Assembly (NCBI GenBank): GCA_019359035.1
Contig: JAHHIC010000076.1
Location: forward strand, 24,678-88,677
DNA from: Scytonematopsis contorta HA4267-MV1
GTDB lineage: Bacteria > Cyanobacteriota > Cyanobacteriia > Cyanobacteriales > Nostocaceae
DNA: 64,000 nucleotides
Direction: 5' to 3'
The notes beneath the pieces are model-generated. The model was not told where the DNA came from. It saw nothing but the letters and a program-made list of their open reading frames with translations, and did no database searches. Each line of letters begins with the position of its first letter. The stretch's first letter is position 1. Positions 54,314 through 63,895 of this stretch are shown one piece after another. The translations under genes and the position numbers were made by a program.

Positions 54314-55063
54314 TTACGCCTCAGGTTCAATACCAGCATCTCTCAGTTGTTGTAACAACCTTTCCGCACGCTGACTTTGCTCATTAGCTCGTTGACGTTC
54401 AGCCTCCGCACGCTGACGTTCAAGTGCTGCCGCTTCCGAACCCCACAGCAATAATTGGCCATTTTCATCCCACCACCGCAACCAGTAGCCATTTCGATTT
54501 TCTCTGTTACCTTGCCAAACACCCAAAAAAAGGTTCATCTGGGCTATCCAGTAGCGATTATTCTCATCCGGGGTTTGAAGTTCATAATTTCCTAAATCAT
54601 CTAACTTATAGACTTCCAACACCCCAGTACTAGGCTCAAAAATTCCATAATTAGGAACTTTTAAAACTTGTTCATAGAAAAACCACTTTCCTGGTGGATA
54701 AGTCGGTTTACTCGAATACTCTGTGCCTTCAGTATCGGAAATAAACTCCATCACGATAACAGGAATATCCCCTTGCAATCGTGGTGTATAACTGCGGGTC
54801 ACCTCGTCTCGTGGAACTCGAATCAAAGGTACATAACCCCAGTCAGGAGCTTTTACCACAACCTGTTGATTCAGAGTGGCACAAATACCATAGTTTGTTG
54901 TAGTTAAAGCTGCTTCAGGTAATTTACCAGCAATTTCTAAGCTTTCGGTTAACGCCGCAGCAAGAGGTGGTTGATTAATATTATCCACAGGTTCGTCATC
55001 TAAAACAAAATCATCAGGTAACTTTTCCCAGGTAATTTCATAGCCAGAGGAATGGGCTAACAT
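54314..55063 (-). CDS. Uma2-family (DUF820) PD-(D/E)XK protein
   Basis: 249 residues. The Uma2 fold is visible in VVVKAPDWGYVPLIRV (PD) and PVIVMEFISDTEG (E), with a C-terminal coiled coil (AALERQRAEAERQRANEQSQ) typical of the family. Hugely expanded in cyanobacteria, predicted nuclease, role unknown. Confidence 0.9.
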   Translation of the reverse strand: MLAHSSGYEITWEKLPDDFVLDDEPVDNINQPPLAAALTESLEIAGKLPEAALTTTNYGICATLNQQVVVKAPDWGYVPLIRVPRDEVTRSYTPRLQGDIPVIVMEFISDTEGTEYSSKPTYPPGKWFFYEQVLKVPNYGIFEPSTGVLEVYKLDDLGNYELQTPDENNRYWIAQMNLFLGVWQGNRENRNGYWLRWWDENGQLLLWGSEAAALERQRAEAERQRANEQSQRAERLLQQLRDAGIEPEA

Positions 55064-55204
55064 AAAAAATACGATAACTATTTACTTAAAATGCAAAGAA
55101 TCAATACTTTGATTCTAACTTTTTATCTTTCTTCTCTTGGCTCCCTTGGCTCCTACCCTGCGGGAAAACCTCCGGTTTATGGCGGTTCGTCATCAAACTT
55201 AACA

Positions 55205-56920
55205 TCAAAACAAAAAATACCTTTGAGCCATAGGTAAAACCGTAGCAGGCTCACAAATCAACAATTCCCCATCCGCTCTCACCTCATAAGTTTCCGGGTC
55301 AACCTCCATACGCGGCATAGCATCATTTAACTTCATATCCCGCTTACTTAACTGACGAATTCCAGAAACAGCAACAGCCTGTTTTTTCAACTTTAATTGC
55401 TTAGGAATATCTCTTTTCAAAGCCACCTTAGAAACAAAAGTTAACGAAGTAGCATGTCTCGCACCAGCAAAACTACCAAACATAGGACGCATATGCACAG
55501 GTTGAGGAGTAGGAATACTAGCATTAGCATCCCCCATCTGCGACCAAGCAATCATTCCCCCCTTAATCACAATCTCCGGTTTCACACCAAAAAACGCCGG
55601 ACGCCATAAACACAAATCAGCCAGCTTCCCCTCTTCCACAGAACCCACATACTCAGAAATCCCATGCGTAATAGCCGGATTTATAGTGTACTTAGCAACA
55701 TATCTCTTAGCCCGAAAATTATCATTATCCATTACATCCGTTGCTAATCCATTGCTGCCACGCTGCACCTTCATTTTATGTGCCGTTTGCCAAGTACGAA
55801 TAATAACCTCACCAACCCGTCCCATAGCCTGCGAGTCAGAAGAAATCATACTAAAAGCACCCAAATCGTGCAAAATATCCTCAGCCGCAATAGTTTCTCG
55901 ACGAATACGCGACTCAGCAAACGCTACATCCTCAGCAATTCCTGGGTCAAGGTGATGACAAACCATCAACATATCCAGGTGTTCATCCAAAGTATTTACC
56001 GTATAAGGACGAGTAGGATTAGTAGAAGACGGTAAAACATTAGCCTCACCACACACCTTAATAATGTCCGGAGCATGTCCACCCCCAGCACCCTCAGTGT
56101 GGTAAGTATGAATAACCCGGTTCTTAAAAGCAGCAATAGTATCTTCTACAAACCCCGCTTCATTCAGAGTATCCGTGTGAATTGCCACTTGTACATCATA
56201 ATCATCGGCAACACTCAAACAAGTATCAATTGTCGCGGGAGTAGTACCCCAATCTTCATGTAACTTTAACCCCATAGCCCCAGCTTCCACCTGTTCCACC
56301 AGCCCCTGAGGTTGACTAGTATTACCTTTCCCAAGAAATCCCAAATTCACAGGGAAAGCATCAGCAGCTTGCAGCATTCGGTACATATTCCAAGCACCAG
56401 GAGTGCAAGTTGTCGCATTAGTACCTGTCGCTGGACCAGTACCACCACCAATCATCGTAGTAATTCCCGATGCAATAGCCACCTCAATTTGTTGGGGACA
56501 AATAAAGTGAATATGGGTATCGATACCACCAGCGGTGAGAATCATTCCCTCCCCAGCCAAAGCCTCAGTACCCGGGCCAATAATAATATCTATATTATTT
56601 TGAATATAAGGATTTCCAGCCTTACCAACTTTAAAAATCTTGCCATCTTTAATACCAATATCCGCTTTGACAACACCCCACCAATCGAGAATCAAAGCAT
56701 TAGTAATTACCAAATCAACCGCACCATCATTATTAGAAATTGGCGACTGTCCCATCCCATCGCGGATAACTTTTCCACCACCGAATTTGACCTCATCACC
56801 GTAGACTGTCAAATCCCGTTCGACCTCAATAAATAATTCCGTATCAGCAAGTCTAACTTTATCGCCAACCGTCGGACCAAAAGTTTCCGCATAAGCTTGA
56901 CGAGACATTCTATAACTCAT
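55205..56920 (-). CDS. ureC: Urease subunit alpha
   Basis: 571 residues, full length. Nickel ligands and catalytic residues: [14 protein letters not shown], carbamylated Lys in [36 protein letters not shown], and Asp in SSDSQAMGR. Hydrolyses urea to ammonia and CO2. Last gene of ureD-A-B-C; ureE, F and G are not in the window, so nickel insertion genes must be elsewhere. Confidence 0.98.
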   Translation of the reverse strand: MSYRMSRQAYAETFGPTVGDKVRLADTELFIEVERDLTVYGDEVKFGGGKVIRDGMGQSPISNNDGAVDLVITNALILDWWGVVKADIGIKDGKIFKVGKAGNPYIQNNIDIIIGPGTEALAGEGMILTAGGIDTHIHFICPQQIEVAIASGITTMIGGGTGPATGTNATTCTPGAWNMYRMLQAADAFPVNLGFLGKGNTSQPQGLVEQVEAGAMGLKLHEDWGTTPATIDTCLSVADDYDVQVAIHTDTLNEAGFVEDTIAAFKNRVIHTYHTEGAGGGHAPDIIKVCGEANVLPSSTNPTRPYTVNTLDEHLDMLMVCHHLDPGIAEDVAFAESRIRRETIAAEDILHDLGAFSMISSDSQAMGRVGEVIIRTWQTAHKMKVQRGSNGLATDVMDNDNFRAKRYVAKYTINPAITHGISEYVGSVEEGKLADLCLWRPAFFGVKPEIVIKGGMIAWSQMGDANASIPTPQPVHMRPMFGSFAGARHATSLTFVSKVALKRDIPKQLKLKKQAVAVSGIRQLSKRDMKLNDAMPRMEVDPETYEVRADGELLICEPATVLPMAQRYFLF

Positions 56921-56999
56921 TTATGTCACCCTGGTTAAATAAAGGAAGAGGAAAAAGGAAGAGAATAAATTAAGCTGTTCCACATTTTATTTGCATAGA

Positions 57000-57028
57000 C
57001 AGGCGGGCAAGGATGCCCACCCCACAAG
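57000..57028. repeat. AGGCGGGCAAGGATGCCCACCCC repeat in the ure cluster
   Basis: Copy of the GGGCGGGC family between ureB and ureC. An inverted copy (57562) lies between ureA and ureB, so the ureB gene is enclosed by them. Confidence 0.85.
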
Positions 57029-57085
57029 ATTTAAATAGGTTTAAATTATGCAGTTTAAATGTGTTTTAGCTGAATATTGAAAAAA

Positions 57086-57466
57086 TTAACGTTTATGTTT
57101 GTTTTTCCCCTTATCCTTACTTTTCTCTTTATCTTTCTTTGATTCATGCTCTTGTTTACCATCCAAAGAACCATTAACCAAACCATTAAACCCGTAAACT
57201 TCACGACTTCCAACAAGGGCTACTAGAGTAACCTCTTTTTCATCCCCAGGTTCAAACCTAACCGCAGTACCAGCAGGAATATCAAGACGCATTCCCCGCG
57301 CATTTTCTCTATCAAATTGTAAAGCCTTGTTAACTTCAAAAAAGTGAAAATGCGAACCCACTTGAATCGGTCTATCCCCACTATTTGCAACCTGCAATTT
57401 CACAGTTAGACGACCAGCATTTAATTCAATATCACCGGACGGTGTAATAATTTCCCCAGGAATCAT
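57086..57466 (-). CDS. ureB: Urease subunit beta with lysine-rich tail
   Basis: 126 residues; the first 100 are standard ([37 protein letters not shown]). The usual protein stops after this block. Here a tail of about 25 residues rich in Lys, Glu and Asp follows ([16 protein letters not shown]), basic at the very end. The tail may be a recent addition from read-through into spacer DNA; it would lie on the surface of the trimer. Confidence 0.95.
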   Translation of the reverse strand: MIPGEIITPSGDIELNAGRLTVKLQVANSGDRPIQVGSHFHFFEVNKALQFDRENARGMRLDIPAGTAVRFEPGDEKEVTLVALVGSREVYGFNGLVNGSLDGKQEHESKKDKEKSKDKGKNKHKR

Positions 57467-57472
57467 AATTTG

Positions 57473-57595
57473 TTGACTGTTGACTGTTGACTGTTGACTG
57501 TTGACTGATAGCTTTATAGGGTTTCTCAGTTGAGTGAAGTACTAATTAAATGAGAGAAAATCTTGTGGGGTGGGCATCCTTGCCCGCCCTGTTAT
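57473..57595. repeat. TTGACTG STRR and inverted GGGTGGGCATCC repeat
   Basis: Five GTTGACT heptamers at 57473-57509 in the leader of ureB, followed after 50 bp by an inverted GGGCGGGCAAGG-family copy (57562-57590). Confidence 0.9.
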
Positions 57596-57604
57596 ATATG
57601 TAAT

Positions 57605-57666
57605 GTACTTACTTTTATCTAGTTGGATTATGAACAGTAACTCACTTAGTTCCACCAGGGAAAGTC
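57605..57666 (-). pseudogene. Duplicated 3' end of ureA
   Basis: 62 bp that match the last part of ureA and its downstream bases (57671-57732) with 56 identities and a 66-bp period. In the ureA frame it reads GTK-stop-VTVHNPTR, against [12 protein letters not shown] in the gene. A non-coding relic of a tandem duplication. Confidence 0.85.
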
Positions 57667-57680
57667 CTGTGTACTTACTT

Positions 57681-57983
57681 TTACCTAATTGGGTTATGGA
57701 CAGTAACTAACTTAGTTCCATCAGGGAAAGTCGCCTCCACCTGCACTTCATGTAACATTTCCGCAATTCCCTCCATCACATCATCTCGCGACAACAAACC
57801 AGTCCCATAACTCATCAACTCCCCCACCGTACGTCCATCTCGCGCACCCTCCAAAATACCAGCAGAAATATACGCCACCGCTTCCGGATAATTCAACTTC
57901 AACCCCCTATTCTTACGCCTTTCCGCAAGCAAAGCAGCAGTAAAAATCAACAACTTATCTTTTTCCTGTGGCGTTAATAGCAT
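57681..57983 (-). CDS. ureA: Urease subunit gamma
   Basis: 100 residues, full length: [40 protein letters not shown] and the C-terminus [18 protein letters not shown]. Structural subunit. A partial copy of its 3' end lies directly downstream. Confidence 0.98.
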   Translation of the reverse strand: MLLTPQEKDKLLIFTAALLAERRKNRGLKLNYPEAVAYISAGILEGARDGRTVGELMSYGTGLLSRDDVMEGIAEMLHEVQVEATFPDGTKLVTVHNPIR

Positions 57984-58043
57984 TTCCTCTTCTTCCTTTC
58001 AGTCTTTGCTAACTTTTCCTTCGCGTCCTTAGCTACTTCGTGG

Positions 58044-58895
58044 TTAAACCTGCCAAACCCTAGGCACAGAACTTCCACGACCCAAAAAAGACATACGCAG
58101 TAATAGCCATACACTGATAAACCAGTTTCTCACTTCAGAGGTAGAAAAACCACGATATCTACACAAAAGTCCATGTTCTAAACAAGTAACTCCAAATTCT
58201 CCTTCACCCTGTAACAAATTACGAGCTTTTTCAACAATTTCTGAAGAAACATTACAGCCTATCCAAACAAAACTGCCAGTAATTGGTTTACCAGACAAAC
58301 CATAAGCACTCGCAAAAACCTCTTCCCTACCTGGTAACCATTGCCTATCAATCCACAAAGGAACACCAAGTCGCCAAATTTCCGTATTACTACGCCAATC
58401 TCCACTAACAAATTTTTCACCCCTAGCGCTGCGACCAAATCGAGTAATTTCCCAGCCTAAAAATGTAGCATTTGCTGCTAACTCAACTCGTAAATCTTGA
58501 CGATAGATAGCATCATTAAAAATAATTGTTTCTTGCGGTAACCACTCTAAACACCCACCAGAATCAATTTTTATTTCAATCTTTTGCTTCGCTTGCAAAC
58601 CGTTACTCCTGTAAATTTTACTAGCAGCAGCTGTTGTAATTAATGCTTGAGAATTAGCTTGTAGATGAAAATTAGAAGAAAGACGGTCACCTCCTACAAC
58701 ACCCCCAGCAGTATGTAAAATCACGCTATGACATATTTTTTCTCCTTCTGGGTAAAATGGACGCTGTACCTTTAACGGTGCTTTGCTTTCATTTGTTATT
58801 AATTGTGTTGAATTGTGTCGAGAGGCATACACTAAATTTAGCTTTCCATGCCAGCTATTTGTAGATTCGACTGCTGTTTGATTATTAAGATTCAT
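58044..58895 (-). CDS. ureD: Urease accessory protein UreD
   Basis: 283 residues; HTAGGVVGGDRL, ALITTAAASKIYRS, EWLPQETIIFN and FGRSARGE are UreD signatures. It docks on the apo-urease and helps channel nickel. Its ATG is 6 bp after the stop of an unrelated methyltransferase gene, so the urease genes seem to be read from a promoter further upstream. Confidence 0.96.
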   Translation of the reverse strand: MNLNNQTAVESTNSWHGKLNLVYASRHNSTQLITNESKAPLKVQRPFYPEGEKICHSVILHTAGGVVGGDRLSSNFHLQANSQALITTAAASKIYRSNGLQAKQKIEIKIDSGGCLEWLPQETIIFNDAIYRQDLRVELAANATFLGWEITRFGRSARGEKFVSGDWRSNTEIWRLGVPLWIDRQWLPGREEVFASAYGLSGKPITGSFVWIGCNVSSEIVEKARNLLQGEGEFGVTCLEHGLLCRYRGFSTSEVRNWFISVWLLLRMSFLGRGSSVPRVWQV

Positions 58896-58901
58896 GGTAA
58901 T

Positions 58902-60185
58902 TCAAGATGATTTTTTCGCCAAAATTACATAATCATCTAATGTATAGCTAGATTGGTGTTTTTGAGCTAGGTACTTTTGAAGAAGAGGACTAATACATTT
59001 TTGGGTTGGCAATTCTTCCTTAGCAAATTTTGCGAACTCAGCACCTCCAAGAGGTTTTCTAAATTCTGTTGATGTCAGATACTTGTACCAAACTAACTCT
59101 AACCCTAATTCGCTTATAAATTTTTTTACTACCTTTTTTTCCTGTTCAATATCTTCGGTCAGATACCCGTCATAAATTCTAAATAATTTCTTATCTTGTA
59201 TGACTAGTAAAACATAGCCATCATGTTTTAAACAAAAATTAAATATTTTCTTATAGTTATTATGTGCTTTGCTTCTATTAACAGAATCTGTAAAAAAACA
59301 ATGGGAAACTATAACAAAATCAAAGAAATTTTTGGGAATATTTTTATCTGAAGGGTCATATGCCAAAATATCCTCAGTAACAAAACGATAAAAAGTATTG
59401 ATAGGTGTTTGACGAGATTCTATATGTCGTCTCCAAAACTGTAACCCTCGATATTGAAAAGCATCTTGTTTTTCTAAAGAAAAGTATGAAATATGTATTT
59501 GTGGAAGATGGAAAAAATTAGCTGTTTCTAGAAATAAAGCCAAGCTATAAGCAACAGTACCAGGACCTGCTGCAATATCAAGAATATTCACTTTACTTGG
59601 TAGTAGTCCAGCTTGATAAATAAAAAACCAAGCTAAATAAACACAGTAAACATTTTCTAAAAAAAATTTCATAAAGTAAACATGTGGAGTCAGACTAAAA
59701 CGATAGTCTGGGTCTTTCCCTACTTTTAAGGCATTAATATCCTCCAACGCATCTTCTAATTTAATTACTAACTTTTCATTTGGTATTCTACTAAATTCTT
59801 CTTGAATAAATTCAACAAGCTCGGCTTCCAAATCATCAAAAACATCTCTATCAATTCCAGTACATTGGAGCTTATTTTCATCATGCTCTATCAAGTTAAA
59901 TTTTTCATATATAAATTCAATCAATTTTATATCTGGCTTAAGTAAAAAAAAATCTTGCTGTAATACTTCGCTGAGTTTGGCATTTAAATTAGCTGTCTCT
60001 TTTTTATATTGCTGGGTATAACTTTCAAACTGACGTTTATCCCGAAAAAGTTTTTCTAGCCAGGATAATTTTGCACCGGATTTTTGAATTTCCTGTAAAA
60101 TTTTCCCTGCAAGTTTTGTATCACCTTGCATCAAAGCAAACTTAAATTGCTGACTTCTAACCCAATTAATAATAATATTACTCAT
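58902..60185 (-). CDS. SAM-dependent methyltransferase with long N-terminal domain
   Basis: 427 residues. The N-terminal 195 are helical and not recognised; then a class I methyltransferase core: motif I VNILDIAAGPGTVAYSLA, FFDFVIVSHCFF, and HDGYVLLVIQDK. Start ATG at 60185 overlaps the end of the radical SAM gene (ATGAGTAA), so translation is coupled. Substrate unknown; the pairing with a radical SAM enzyme suggests a common substrate. Confidence 0.8.
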   Translation of the reverse strand: MSNIIINWVRSQQFKFALMQGDTKLAGKILQEIQKSGAKLSWLEKLFRDKRQFESYTQQYKKETANLNAKLSEVLQQDFFLLKPDIKLIEFIYEKFNLIEHDENKLQCTGIDRDVFDDLEAELVEFIQEEFSRIPNEKLVIKLEDALEDINALKVGKDPDYRFSLTPHVYFMKFFLENVYCVYLAWFFIYQAGLLPSKVNILDIAAGPGTVAYSLALFLETANFFHLPQIHISYFSLEKQDAFQYRGLQFWRRHIESRQTPINTFYRFVTEDILAYDPSDKNIPKNFFDFVIVSHCFFTDSVNRSKAHNNYKKIFNFCLKHDGYVLLVIQDKKLFRIYDGYLTEDIEQEKKVVKKFISELGLELVWYKYLTSTEFRKPLGGAEFAKFAKEELPTQKCISPLLQKYLAQKHQSSYTLDDYVILAKKSS

Positions 60186-61098
60186 AACTAAAGCCATTTT
60201 TCCCTTCTTTGATTTCTACTCCAGGAAGGGAAACTATTAATTTTTCTTTAAACTTTATATAGCTTATTCTTTCTGAGTCATACCACCAAGCGTATTTTCG
60301 CTTAATATCTTGCGCTTCTTCTCTAGTTGATGCCACCAAAGAACGGTTTTGGCTAGGGTGGAAATCCTGAATTACAATTCTATCGGCAATTTTTAGCTTC
60401 TGAATGAAAAAATCTTCGTCATCAGGTAAAGTCGGAAGCAAAGGTGTAATAGTAATCGATACTTTGGGGACAAAACCTTTTAAACAGTCAATACTTTCTT
60501 TGATTTTTTTGATAGCATTTAGTCTGGCTTTGATACTAGGAGAACGAGGTTCAAAATCTCTTCTTACAGATTCGCTACCAGTTGGAACACTCATATTAAC
60601 CCGCAAATGTTGAAAACGCTGTAAAATATCAATATCTCTTGTGATAATTGGACTGCGAGTTTGAATTACGAGAGTTGGACAATAAGGGTACATAACCTCT
60701 AACAAAGAACGAGTTAACATATGTTTAGACTCTATCGGTTGATAAGGGTCTGTCACACTACTCATATAAATTGTTGGAGACTTATTTGGATTTTTTTTGA
60801 ACCATTTTTCTAACTCTTTTTCTAAAATATCTACACCATTTTCTTTAATAATTACCCACTTACCCCAATCTTTTTCCATTTGCGAATTTGGACTAAATGC
60901 CGCAGCATAACAATAACTACATCCATATTGACAACCTCGATAAGGATTAAGAGTAAAATCATAACCAGCCATAAAACCACTGGCTTTTGTTAGTAATGAT
61001 TTTGTATTTTGAGCATAAACATTGGTATCACCAAATTTTTCTGTGACTAATTTATTTGGTGTGTTTTTGCAATAAGTTTCATACTGTAGTTTCGGCAT
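60178..61098 (-). CDS. Radical SAM protein, SPL-like family
   Basis: 306 residues. The 4Fe-4S/SAM motif is in NPYRGCQYGCSYCYAAAF (C-x3-C-x2-C), followed by SVTDPYQPIESKHMLTRSLL and RVNMSVPTGSESVRRDFEPR, the layout of the 'SPL family radical SAM' group named for spore photoproduct lyase. The group is broad and mostly uncharacterised. It heads a same-strand string with the methyltransferase and ureDABC. Confidence 0.88.
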   Translation of the reverse strand: MPKLQYETYCKNTPNKLVTEKFGDTNVYAQNTKSLLTKASGFMAGYDFTLNPYRGCQYGCSYCYAAAFSPNSQMEKDWGKWVIIKENGVDILEKELEKWFKKNPNKSPTIYMSSVTDPYQPIESKHMLTRSLLEVMYPYCPTLVIQTRSPIITRDIDILQRFQHLRVNMSVPTGSESVRRDFEPRSPSIKARLNAIKKIKESIDCLKGFVPKVSITITPLLPTLPDDEDFFIQKLKIADRIVIQDFHPSQNRSLVASTREEAQDIKRKYAWWYDSERISYIKFKEKLIVSLPGVEIKEGKNGFSYE

Positions 61099-61382
61099 TT
61101 TTTCACTCTTGCAATCTCAGGGTCTATTTTGCAGTTTACCGTACCCTGAAATTGCAGAATTTGAAATTTCCGCAATATAAACATTAAAGTTTATTTATTA
61201 TACATTTTTGCTATGTCATAAATACCACAAAAATGTAGAGACTATATTGATACTGTCTCTACTATAGCGGTTCCCAGTGTAGTAAAGTACATATTAAATT
61301 AGTAAAGTATTGTGGGGTGGGCATCCCTGCCTGCCCTTGTGTGCCTCACCAGAGTAGGAATTGCTATATATAGGTATAGCGT
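61099..61382. other. Spacer with two intergenic repeats
   Basis: Contains an imperfect TGTAGAGAC ... GTCTCTAC hairpin (61234-61262) and an inverted GGGCGGGC-family copy (61311-61338). The promoter of the radical SAM string should be at its left end; no clear NtcA site (GTA-N8-TAC) was seen. Confidence 0.6.
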
Positions 61383-62168
61383 TTACAGCAAAACACTACT
61401 GGCAAGGTTTAAACTAGTGCGATAAACCATATAAACTAACCCTTGTTCATCCTTAAATTGATTGTATAAATTTTCCAACCCAGCTATTAGTTGATTGTAT
61501 CCTTCTCCTTCACGTGGGAGATAAGAAACGCTCCTCGCACGTCCAATAAGTCCTGCTAAATCTAATTCTTGTCGATAATCAAACCAATATTCACGAAAAT
61601 TAACAAAATGAGGACTTTCTAAAAGTGGTTCAACTTTCCTTAAACGGGATTCTCCAGGATGTTTATTAGATATTTCCCGTACCAAACTACTATATTCTCT
61701 AGTAAAATTATCTTCTTCATCCCTATTATTCCAAACCACCGCTAACCTCCCACCAGGTTTAAGAATGCGACGAAATTCTAATAAACTGGGTTCGTGGTTA
61801 AACCAGTGAAATGCTTGAAAAGCAGTAACCAAATCAACCGAAGCATCGGGTAAGTTAGTCGCTTCGGCACTTCCGGAGCGAAATTCCACTCTTGGATGCG
61901 CTTCTCCAGCTTCACGCATTGCTGTATTTGGCTCAATTGCAATAACTCGCACACCTTTTTCCGCTATTAGACGCGAAGAAATTCCTGTTCCTGCACCAAT
62001 ATCTACCGCTAAAAGTTGGGATGGTGTAGCTAAGCCTTCCAGAATTTTATCAATAAGTTCTTCTGGATAACTGGGTCTAGCCTTAACATAATCTTCCACC
62101 CTGTCAGAAAATCGATTTAGTGGGTTCAGGGTGTGTAAGGGGGTTGCCTCTGGAATAATTTCGCTCAT
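61383..62168 (-). CDS. Class I SAM methyltransferase, tandem copy 1
   Basis: 261 residues: motif I LLAVDIGAGTGISSRLIAEKG, acidic VIAIEPNTAM, motif II ASVDLVTAFQAFHWF, LKPGGRLAVVWNN. Matches ubiE/COQ5-like small-molecule methyltransferases. It begins 42 bp behind a paralogue with the same motifs. Substrate unknown. Confidence 0.9.
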   Translation of the reverse strand: MSEIIPEATPLHTLNPLNRFSDRVEDYVKARPSYPEELIDKILEGLATPSQLLAVDIGAGTGISSRLIAEKGVRVIAIEPNTAMREAGEAHPRVEFRSGSAEATNLPDASVDLVTAFQAFHWFNHEPSLLEFRRILKPGGRLAVVWNNRDEEDNFTREYSSLVREISNKHPGESRLRKVEPLLESPHFVNFREYWFDYRQELDLAGLIGRARSVSYLPREGEGYNQLIAGLENLYNQFKDEQGLVYMVYRTSLNLASSVLL

Positions 62169-62210
62169 ATTTATAGCATTTCACCCGCTAATTTATTTAA
62201 TGCTAAAAAA

Positions 62211-62945
62211 TTATTTTACCTCCGCCAAGTGTACGCTAGTGCGATAAATTAAATAAACTAAACCATTCTCATCGCCAAAATGTTCGCACAAATCCTGTAA
62301 TTGGGAAAAGATTTGTTGTTGTACCTCAGCTTCATTAGGAAACCAAGAAATACTTTTAACAAGACCAATTAATTTTGGTAAATCAAACTCCCGTTTATGA
62401 AAAAAACTTTGACTTATAAAATTATTAAACAAAGAACTTTCTTGAAGTGGTTTAACAGCAGTCCAAAGTTGCTCCGGTGTAGAATTATCAGATACGCTAC
62501 GAACTAAGCGTTTATAACTTGCAGAAAATTCATCATTTAAATCTAAATCATTCCATACTAGGGCTAACCTCCCATCTGGTTTCAAAATACGCTTGAATTC
62601 TAATAAACTTGATTCCGCATTAAACCAGTGAAAAGCTTGAAAACTTGTTACTAAATCAACCGAAGCATCTGGTAAATTAGTTGATTCAGCCGTTCCATCC
62701 TTAAATTCTACAGACGAAGTACCAGCATTTCGCATTGCTGCATTTGGCTCAATCGCGATTACACTGATACCTTTCTTTTCCAATAAACTTGAAGAAATAC
62801 CTGTCCCAGCACCAATATCTGCCGCTAAAATTTTTTCTTTTACTGTTAATCTATCAAGAATAAAATCAATTGCAGCTTGTGGATAACCTGGACGGTATTT
62901 TGTGTAACCTGTTGCTCTGTCCGAGAAGCGAGGTAGATAATTCAT
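62211..62945 (-). CDS. Class I SAM methyltransferase, tandem copy 2
   Basis: 244 residues, same architecture: ILAADIGAGTGISSSLLEKKG, VIAIEPNAAMRNAG, ASVDLVTSFQAFHWFN, LKPDGRLALVWND. A tandem duplicate of the gene downstream; the variable C-terminal part probably sets substrate choice. Upstream gene of the pair. Confidence 0.9.
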   Translation of the reverse strand: MNYLPRFSDRATGYTKYRPGYPQAAIDFILDRLTVKEKILAADIGAGTGISSSLLEKKGISVIAIEPNAAMRNAGTSSVEFKDGTAESTNLPDASVDLVTSFQAFHWFNAESSLLEFKRILKPDGRLALVWNDLDLNDEFSASYKRLVRSVSDNSTPEQLWTAVKPLQESSLFNNFISQSFFHKREFDLPKLIGLVKSISWFPNEAEVQQQIFSQLQDLCEHFGDENGLVYLIYRTSVHLAEVK

Positions 62946-63000
62946 TATAATAAGGATGATAAAAAGCTATATTATAAGAGTTAACTTCAAATATACCGCA

Positions 63001-63246
63001 ATGGAAAAATTCCTCAACATCAATATTGAAAAATTACCAGAAGGAGTTTATCTCGCAACATCTGAAGAGCTTCAAGGTTTAGTCGCTCAGGGACGTACAG
63101 TTGCGGAAACTTTAGAAATAGCTCGTGATGTAGCACGTAAGTTATTGAAAGCACAGCTTTTTTGTGTTGAAATCAAAGATGCCTATGTCCACAGTCAAGG
63201 AAGTTTTTGGAAATTACCATATAAACAGGAAGTTCAAAACAACTAG
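63001..63246 (+). CDS. DUF1902 / HicB-like antitoxin
   Basis: 81 residues from ATG 63001: LNINIEKLPEGVYLATSEEL, QGRTVAETLEIARDVARKLL. This strand-strand-strand-helix pattern is that of DUF1902/HicB partial RNase H folds used as antitoxins. No HicA toxin follows; the next genes are a vapBC-like pair. Confidence 0.8.
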   Translation: MEKFLNINIEKLPEGVYLATSEELQGLVAQGRTVAETLEIARDVARKLLKAQLFCVEIKDAYVHSQGSFWKLPYKQEVQNN

Positions 63247-63290
63247 CAATATAGCAAATTACTTAAGCAAATAGTTAAGGTGAAAGTAAG

Positions 63291-63539
63291 ATGACTAGCA
63301 AAGAATTATTAATCCAAGAAATTGAGTCTTTACCATCAGAGCTACTAACCCAAGCTCTAGACTTTATTCGTTTTATTAAAGTCAGTCACTCACAAAAAGA
63401 GTTAAAGACTGACAACACTTCCAATTCAGGTAACGTGCCACAATCAGAGAAAAATCCTTACCCATTACGTGGTAAAGTTCTTTATTATGAAGACCCAACT
63501 GAACCTGTTGCATTAGAGGATTGGGAATTTTTACAATGA
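63291..63539 (+). CDS. VapB-like (DUF2281-type) antitoxin
   Basis: 82 residues: MTSKELLIQEIESLPSELLT, QALDFIRFIKVS, then a disordered linker and a C-terminal LRGKVLYYEDPTEPVALEDW that would wrap the toxin. Its stop overlaps the toxin start (ATGA). Ribosome site AAGGTGAAAG precedes the ATG. Confidence 0.85.
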   Translation: MTSKELLIQEIESLPSELLTQALDFIRFIKVSHSQKELKTDNTSNSGNVPQSEKNPYPLRGKVLYYEDPTEPVALEDWEFLQ

Positions 63540-63895
63540 TTGTTATTGACACGCATATCTGGGTATGGTGGGTTGACGATAATTCTCTATTGACTAGAAA
63601 ACATCGTCAGTGGTTGGAAGAGTTTCAATCACAAAGTTTAGGCGTCAGCATCGTCTCATGTTGGGAAGTTGCCAAATTAGTTGAAAAGAATCGTCTAAAT
63701 TTTTCGTGTTCAATTAGGGAATGGCTGGAAACTGCTCTGGCTTACCCTGGTGTGCGGTTATTAAATTTAACCCTTCCTATAGTTATTGATTCTACACAGT
63801 TAACAGGATTTCATAGCGACCCATTTGACCAAATGATTGTCGCAACAGCTAGGATTCAAGGTTGTCCATTATTACAATACCTTCGCCAAAAATAA
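63536..63895 (+). CDS. PIN-domain toxin VapC, C-terminus probably lost
   Basis: 119 residues. PIN acidic residues: Asp in MIVIDTHIWVWW, Glu in SCWEVAKL, Asp in HSDPFDQMIVATA. After RIQGCPLL, where relatives continue with a T-x-D-x-x-I segment holding the last acidic residue, this protein ends in QYLRQK. A long palindrome starts five bases behind the stop, so an insertion may have cut the gene; the truncated toxin may be inactive. Confidence 0.8.
   Translation: MIVIDTHIWVWWVDDNSLLTRKHRQWLEEFQSQSLGVSIVSCWEVAKLVEKNRLNFSCSIREWLETALAYPGVRLLNLTLPIVIDSTQLTGFHSDPFDQMIVATARIQGCPLLQYLRQK

Noticed and set aside
61099..61260. NtcA site for the urease string
   Set aside because: No GTA-N8-TAC with a suitable -10 box was found by eye.
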